The notes under the pieces are model-generated. The model saw nothing but the letters and a program-made list of their open reading frames with translations. It had not been told where the DNA came from and ran no database searches. Positions 60,466-64,000 of a stretch of DNA of 64,000 nt are shown piece after piece (the stretch's first letter is position 1; every line of letters begins with the position of its first letter). Origin of the DNA: Streptomyces tibetensis. GTDB taxonomy: Bacteria; Actinomycetota; Actinomycetes; Streptomycetales; Streptomycetaceae. The position numbers were made by a program, and so were the translations under genes. Location of the stretch: assembly GCF_007655005.1 (NCBI RefSeq), contig NZ_SZVW01000018.1, positions 141,191 through 205,190 of the forward strand, given 5' to 3'.

Positions 60466-60839
60466 CACAGATCTCCTCGATTCTCTGGGGAAGCTGGGGA
60501 AGCCGGTGGAACTGGGGGAACAGGGCGAGCGGGTTGCCCGGGCCAGGCTTCCGGCCCGCTCTCAAGACCCGCTCGAAACGCCCTGTAGCCGGACCGCTCG
60601 GTGGACTGCCCGCCGGGCTGCTCCTCCCGCGGCGGCGTGCACGCGGGCCCGAACTCCGGGTGCCAGAGCGCGGCCACGTGCACGGAGCCGAGGGCCACCA
60701 GCGCGCGGTACGCCGGCAGCAGCAGGTAGCGCACAAGCCCTCGCCACACGGCACGCGGAGCGGTGACGCGGGGCGGGACGGTCTTCTTGTCGGGGTGTCC
60801 CTCGGGCAGGAACTCCGGATCGAACGGACGAAGGGACAC
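60465..60839 (-). CDS. Hypothetical protein of the SDR/FAD-oxidase operon
   Basis: A 124-residue protein beginning SLRPFDPEFLPEGHPDK with one hydrophobic stretch (VRYLLLPAYRALVALGSVHVAAL written in parts: LLLPAYRALVAL) and a Pro-rich C-terminus. I recognise no family. GTG 60839 is supported by AGGAG five bases upstream; a longer frame runs through an 18-bp tandem repeat and is rejected. It overlaps the beta-barrel gene by ATGA, so it is genuinely translated with the operon. Confidence 0.65.
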   Translation of the reverse strand: MSLRPFDPEFLPEGHPDKKTVPPRVTAPRAVWRGLVRYLLLPAYRALVALGSVHVAALWHPEFGPACTPPREEQPGGQSTERSGYRAFRAGLESGPEAWPGQPARPVPPVPPASPASPENRGDL

Positions 60840-60877
60840 GGCACTCCTAGGGGGTGGCCGACGCGGAGGGGTCAGGC

Positions 60878-60967
60878 GGCGCGGAGGCGCCAGACGGCGC
60901 GGAGGCGCCAGACGGCGCGGAGGCGCCAGACGGCGCGGAGGCGCCAGACGGCGCGGAGGCGCCAGAC
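60878..60967. repeat. 18-bp tandem repeat, five exact units
   Basis: GGCGCGGAGGCGCCAGAC is repeated five times without error, followed by degenerate copies to about 61012. It lies between two genes of one operon, after the methyltransferase stop. Each unit contains the palindrome GGCGCC. Confidence 0.95.
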
Positions 60968-60996
60968 GGCGCCAATGCGTCGACGGCGCGGATCCG

Positions 60997-61563
60997 TCAG
61001 GCGGCGCGGACGGCCATTTCCACGCCGCCGTCGACGTCGCCGTCACCGTCGAAGGGAAGGGGCAGCGACACGTAGCCGCCGCCGGAGAACCGGACATGGG
61101 CGAGGAACTCCGCGCACGGCGCCGGCACGTCCCGCACCCCGAGGGCCACCACCACCGCGCCCGGCAGCATCCTCGGTTCCACCAGTTTCAGCAGCGGCAG
61201 GAAGGACTCCGGCGGGCCCCCGAGCAGCAGCAGGTCCACCGGTCCGGGGACGGTCGCCAGCGACCGTTCGGGACGGCCCACCCGTACGTCCGCGTACCGA
61301 CCGAGTCCGGCCTTCTCGACCGCCGCCGCGGCGGCCTCGGCGCGTACGGCTTCCGGCTCGCAGCAGATGACCCGGCCGTGCCCGTTCTCGCTCATCGCCG
61401 CCGCGAGCCCGGCGGTGAACGACGCGTACGGGCAGCCGATCTGGAGCACGGTCAGCGGCCCGGCCGCCAGCACCAACTGCCGCAGGAGGGTTCCGGTGGC
61501 GGCTTCGAAGGTGGGAACGGCGGCTTCGGCCGCAGGGTCGGTACAGGAAACGGCATTGGGCAT
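60997..61563 (-). CDS. Class I SAM methyltransferase-like protein
   Basis: A 188-residue protein with VLQIGCPYASFTAGLA (motif I, cysteine in place of the usual second Gly), VICCEPEAVRAEAAAAAVEKAG and VDLLLLGGPP, resembling the COMT-like O-methyltransferase family (COG4122). ATG 61563 has GGGGAG six bases upstream. It starts the five-gene operon ending at 57879. The methyltransferase assignment is moderate because motif I is unusual. Confidence 0.72.
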   Translation of the reverse strand: MPNAVSCTDPAAEAAVPTFEAATGTLLRQLVLAAGPLTVLQIGCPYASFTAGLAAAMSENGHGRVICCEPEAVRAEAAAAAVEKAGLGRYADVRVGRPERSLATVPGPVDLLLLGGPPESFLPLLKLVEPRMLPGAVVVALGVRDVPAPCAEFLAHVRFSGGGYVSLPLPFDGDGDVDGGVEMAVRAA

Positions 61564-61797
61564 GCGGAACTCCCCGTCACGAGTTTCGAGACGTTCGCGG
61601 TCTCTTCGCCGAGAGTTACAGATGCCGTCCCCACGAGCGACGGCCCTGGATGCCTTCGCGAGCGAGACTCCAGCCGCACTCCAAACCGCCGGTCGGAGCG
61701 GCTCGGAGGGGACACATGCCCGGCCCCGCGCGCCGGATCGGGATCCGGCGGACACGGCCTAAGTCGTCGCGGGGCAGGCGGGACTTTGCGGACACGC
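61564..61797. other. Non-coding stretch at the right edge of the cluster
   Basis: The 234 bases separate the last cluster operon from the Pycsar-effector-like gene. No gene is seen. The half-sites CCTAAG and CTTAGG near 61758 and 61797 form a long-range inverted repeat. I could not find a second copy of the tRNA-Pro 3' end here. Confidence 0.45.
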
Positions 61798-62208
61798 TTA
61801 GGAGAGCACCCCCGCCAGCGTCCCCGCGAGGGTGAGGGCGAGGAACGCCGCCCCCCACGTCATCGCGTGCCGTATCCGGCGGTGCTTGACGCGGGTGGTC
61901 CGGGTCAGCAGCTGCGGCGGGGTGTCGGCGGTGGGGGCCGGATGGGGCGTCCTCGCCAGGCTCAGCAGGACCAGGGACGGGGCGCAGGCCGCGCAGCCCG
62001 TCCAGAGGAGGAGCTGGGGGATCGCGGCGTACTGGGCGGGGGTGATGACGCCGGCGGTGATGGCGGTGAGGAGCGCGGCCAGGGCGGCGCCGAGGGTGGC
62101 CAGGGTCAGTCCCGCCCGGTGGTCGGCCCTCGCCAGTTCCTCGCGGACCGCCTCGGGCGGAAGCGGCCGGCCGAGGTCCGCCGTGCGCTCGCCTCGGAGT
62201 GTGGTCAT
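61798..62208 (-). CDS. Pycsar-effector-like (DUF5706-type) two-TM membrane protein
   Basis: A 136-residue protein with an amphipathic start (EAVREELARADHRAGLTLATLGAALAAL in parts: ELARADHRAGLTLATLGAAL), a hydrophobic hairpin, an intervening loop and a final membrane segment (MTWGAAFLALTLAGTLAGVL). The pattern resembles membrane effectors of Pycsar anti-phage systems, but many chromosomal relatives exist. No nucleotide cyclase gene is adjacent. ATG 62208 has GAGGGG upstream. Confidence 0.5.
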   Translation of the reverse strand: MTTLRGERTADLGRPLPPEAVREELARADHRAGLTLATLGAALAALLTAITAGVITPAQYAAIPQLLLWTGCAACAPSLVLLSLARTPHPAPTADTPPQLLTRTTRVKHRRIRHAMTWGAAFLALTLAGTLAGVLS

Positions 62209-62272
62209 GCCTACCCCTCGCTGATCAGCGGTCTCCTCCGAGTACCCCAAAAAGGCTGCTCCACACCGTAGT

Positions 62273-62980
62273 TCAGGAGTTCCCCGTCTCGTCGTACGGG
62301 TCGCGCGGGGTGGGGACCGGCCTCGCGGTCGTCACCTCGAGGTAGGGGATGGGGCCGTTGTTGACCGGGTCCTTGGTACGGCGGGGGGTGTACGTGCCCG
62401 TGACCTCCAGCCAGGTGTCCGGGCTCAGGACCGGCGGGGTGTTGCCCGTCAGGGCGATCTTCACCGGCTGTGCGTCGGCCGCGCAGCAGTTGAGGCCCAT
62501 GCGGACCAGGTAGGGGGCGCCGGTCCGGTCCAGGGTGACGAAGCCGGTGATCTTCAGCTCACGGTCGTGGAGGGCCCGGCCGTCGTCGTAGATCGCGCGG
62601 CCGGCGTAGTCCGCCACGGCCAGGCGCAGGGGTGCGTCGCCGGTGGGGAGGGCCGGGAAGCCGAAGGGTTTCGTCAGGGCCGTACCGGTGTGCGCCGCGC
62701 TGTAGGAGCCCAGGGCCGGCGGGGCGACCAGGATCAGGGCGAGGACCGGGAGTGTGAGCAGCCAGGAGACGCGGGGTTCGCGGTGGTGGTCGTGTGTGGG
62801 GGCGCCGCGGCGGTCGTACCAGAGGGTGGCCGCCGCCGTGGCGATCAGGACCGCGCCCGCCAGGAGGACCAGGGGGCGCAGACCCTCCTTGACGTAACGC
62901 AGGTAGAGGTCGGTCGTGCCGGCGTGCAGGAGGGTCGCGCCGAGCAGGAAGAGGAGGGCCGTCTGGGCCAGGCGGTTCAC
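62273..62980 (-). CDS. TIGR03943-family putative permease subunit
   Basis: A 235-residue protein with two N-terminal membrane segments (TALLFLLGATLLHAG; LRPLVLLAGAVLIATAAATLW in parts), a His-rich loop (DHHREP) and a C-terminal extracytoplasmic domain with GLNCCAADAQPV. It is regularly paired with the UPF0718 permease that precedes it. GTG 62980 overlaps the permease stop (GTGA). A role in metal transport is proposed for such pairs but not established. Confidence 0.87.
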   Translation of the reverse strand: MNRLAQTALLFLLGATLLHAGTTDLYLRYVKEGLRPLVLLAGAVLIATAAATLWYDRRGAPTHDHHREPRVSWLLTLPVLALILVAPPALGSYSAAHTGTALTKPFGFPALPTGDAPLRLAVADYAGRAIYDDGRALHDRELKITGFVTLDRTGAPYLVRMGLNCCAADAQPVKIALTGNTPPVLSPDTWLEVTGTYTPRRTKDPVNNGPIPYLEVTTARPVPTPRDPYDETGNS

Positions 62981-64000
62981 AGCAGGACCGTTCCGGTCAG
63001 GGCCGACACGATGACGGCCAGGGCGAAGGTCGCGGGGGCGAAGCGCAGGGCGAAGGCGCGGCCGAAGGTGCCCGCCTGCATCGCGAAGAGTTTCAGGTCG
63101 ATCATCGGGCCGACGACCAGGAATGTCAGACGGGCCGTCAGGGAGAACTGGGTCAGGGACGCCGCCACGAACGCGTCCGCCTCCGAGCAGATGGAGAGCA
63201 GGACGGCCAGGGCCGCGAGGACCAGGACCGACAGCACGGGGTGGCCGGCCGCGAGGCTCAGCCACCCCGCGGGGACGACCGCCTTGAGGGTGGCCGCGGC
63301 CATCGCGCCGATCACCAGGAATCCGCCCGCGTGCGTCACGTCGTGGCGGACCGAGCCCCAGAAGGCCGCTCCCCTGCCCTGCCCCTCGTGCGACGCGCGG
63401 GCCGGGGGGCGGAGCCAGTCCGTGCGGCCGAGGCGGTGCCAGAGCCAGCCCATCGAGCAGGCCACCAGCAGGCTCGCGACGAAGCGGGCCAGGACCATCT
63501 CCGGGTTGCCGGGGAACGCCACGGCCGTCGCCGTCAGCACGATCGGGTTGATGGCGGGCGCCGACAGGAGGAAGGCCAGGGCCGCCGCCGGGGTGACGCC
63601 GCGGCGGACCAGAGCGCCGGCCACCGGCACGGACGCGCACTCGCAGCCCGGCAGCACCGCGCCCGCCGCGCCCGCGACCGGCACCGCGAGGGCCGGGTGC
63701 TTCGGCAGGGCCCGCGCGAAGAACGACGGCGGCACGAACACCGCGATGGCCGCCGACAGCAGCACCCCGAGCACCAGGAACGGCAGCGCCTGGACCAGGA
63801 CCGCGACGAACACCGTCATCCAGCTCTGCATCACCGGTGCGGCCAGGGCTCCGCGGACCGGGTCCTGGAACATCACCGCCGTGAGCAACAGAAGGGTCAG
63901 CAGGAGGGGGGAGTTGAGGTACTTGGCCTCTTCCTTGCCCCGCCCCGCCCCGGCGTCCCCGCCCGGGCCCGCCCCGGCGTCCCCGCCCGGGCCCGCCCCG
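62977..64000 (-). CDS. UPF0718 (DUF318) permease, N-terminus outside window
   Basis: A permease with about eight membrane segments and the conserved GAVLPGCECASVPVAGALV and SAPAINPIVL motifs. The internal TTG at 63888 is not the start, because the frame stays open upstream through KEEAKYLNSPLLLTLLLL to the window edge. The N-terminal extension holds a 24-bp tandem repeat encoding GAGPGGDA. It overlaps the TIGR03943 gene by GTGA, so they are one operon. Confidence 0.9.
   Translation of the reverse strand, partial: GAGPGGDAGAGPGGDAGAGRGKEEAKYLNSPLLLTLLLLTAVMFQDPVRGALAAPVMQSWMTVFVAVLVQALPFLVLGVLLSAAIAVFVPPSFFARALPKHPALAVPVAGAAGAVLPGCECASVPVAGALVRRGVTPAAALAFLLSAPAINPIVLTATAVAFPGNPEMVLARFVASLLVACSMGWLWHRLGRTDWLRPPARASHEGQGRGAAFWGSVRHDVTHAGGFLVIGAMAAATLKAVVPAGWLSLAAGHPVLSVLVLAALAVLLSICSEADAFVAASLTQFSLTARLTFLVVGPMIDLKLFAMQAGTFGRAFALRFAPATFALAVIVSALTGTVLL

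Noticed and set aside
23438..64000. Second attachment-site copy of the tRNA-Pro 3' end
   Set aside because: I looked for GGTTCAAATCC downstream and did not see it in the window, so no att pair is claimed.

Overview
The window is high-GC actinobacterial DNA with strong third-position GC bias, many GTG starts and ATGA/GTGA gene overlaps. wblA, a 224-aa Crp and a SARP regulator point firmly to Streptomyces. From memory, the left part follows the core chromosome around S. coelicolor SCO3571 (crp) and SCO3579 (wblA); I could not run a comparison.

Region 1 (1-23.4 kb) is core chromosome. It holds a carbonic anhydrase end, acs, nhaA, a holin-family protein, an epoxide-hydrolase-like protein, a MarP-like membrane protease, two Nudix hydrolases, nth with a histone-H1-like tail, crp, a nucleotidyltransferase-fold protein, an MBL hydrolase, ridA with a 52-aa DUF4177 gene in front of it, two ArsA-type ATPases, wblA, a bifunctional penicillin-binding protein, a YqeY-like protein, a metallophosphoesterase, a Pr6Pr membrane protein and tRNA-Pro(CGG).

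Region 2 (23.4-24.7 kb) is a decayed integrative element next to the tRNA: the C-terminal stub of a tyrosine integrase, broken small genes and a short hypothetical gene.

Region 3 (about 24.7-61.6 kb) is a type II (aromatic) polyketide cluster. The core operon on the minus strand runs from 36537 down to 26256: TcmI-type cyclase, cupin, KS-alpha, KS-beta/CLF, ACP, a TcmN/WhiE-type aromatase/cyclase fused to a ketoreductase, a second ketoreductase, two ABM monooxygenase/cyclase proteins, a P450, a DUF574 methyltransferase and a POT-family transporter. A SARP regulator lies just upstream. Further operons encode a DUF1772 protein, an F420/DDN-fold protein and an asparagine-synthase-like amide ligase whose catalytic Cys2 is Ser; four FAD aromatic hydroxylases; two O-methyltransferases; a DHA2 efflux pump; two tandem quinone reductases; a MarR regulator; a double SnoaL-like protein; a tandem GNAT; an SDR lacking the usual Ser; a BBE-type FAD oxidase; a small beta-barrel-like protein and a third small methyltransferase. 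No glycosyltransferase, starter-unit KSIII/acyltransferase or PPTase is seen. The inferred product is a heavily oxidised, methylated, possibly amidated polycyclic (perhaps pentangular) polyphenol. Four candidate SARP boxes (heptamers TCGANNN, 11-bp phase) sit before four operons and tie the cluster together.

Region 4 (61.8-64 kb) returns to ordinary genes: a Pycsar-effector-like membrane protein, a TIGR03943-type protein and a metal-permease-like protein that runs off the window.
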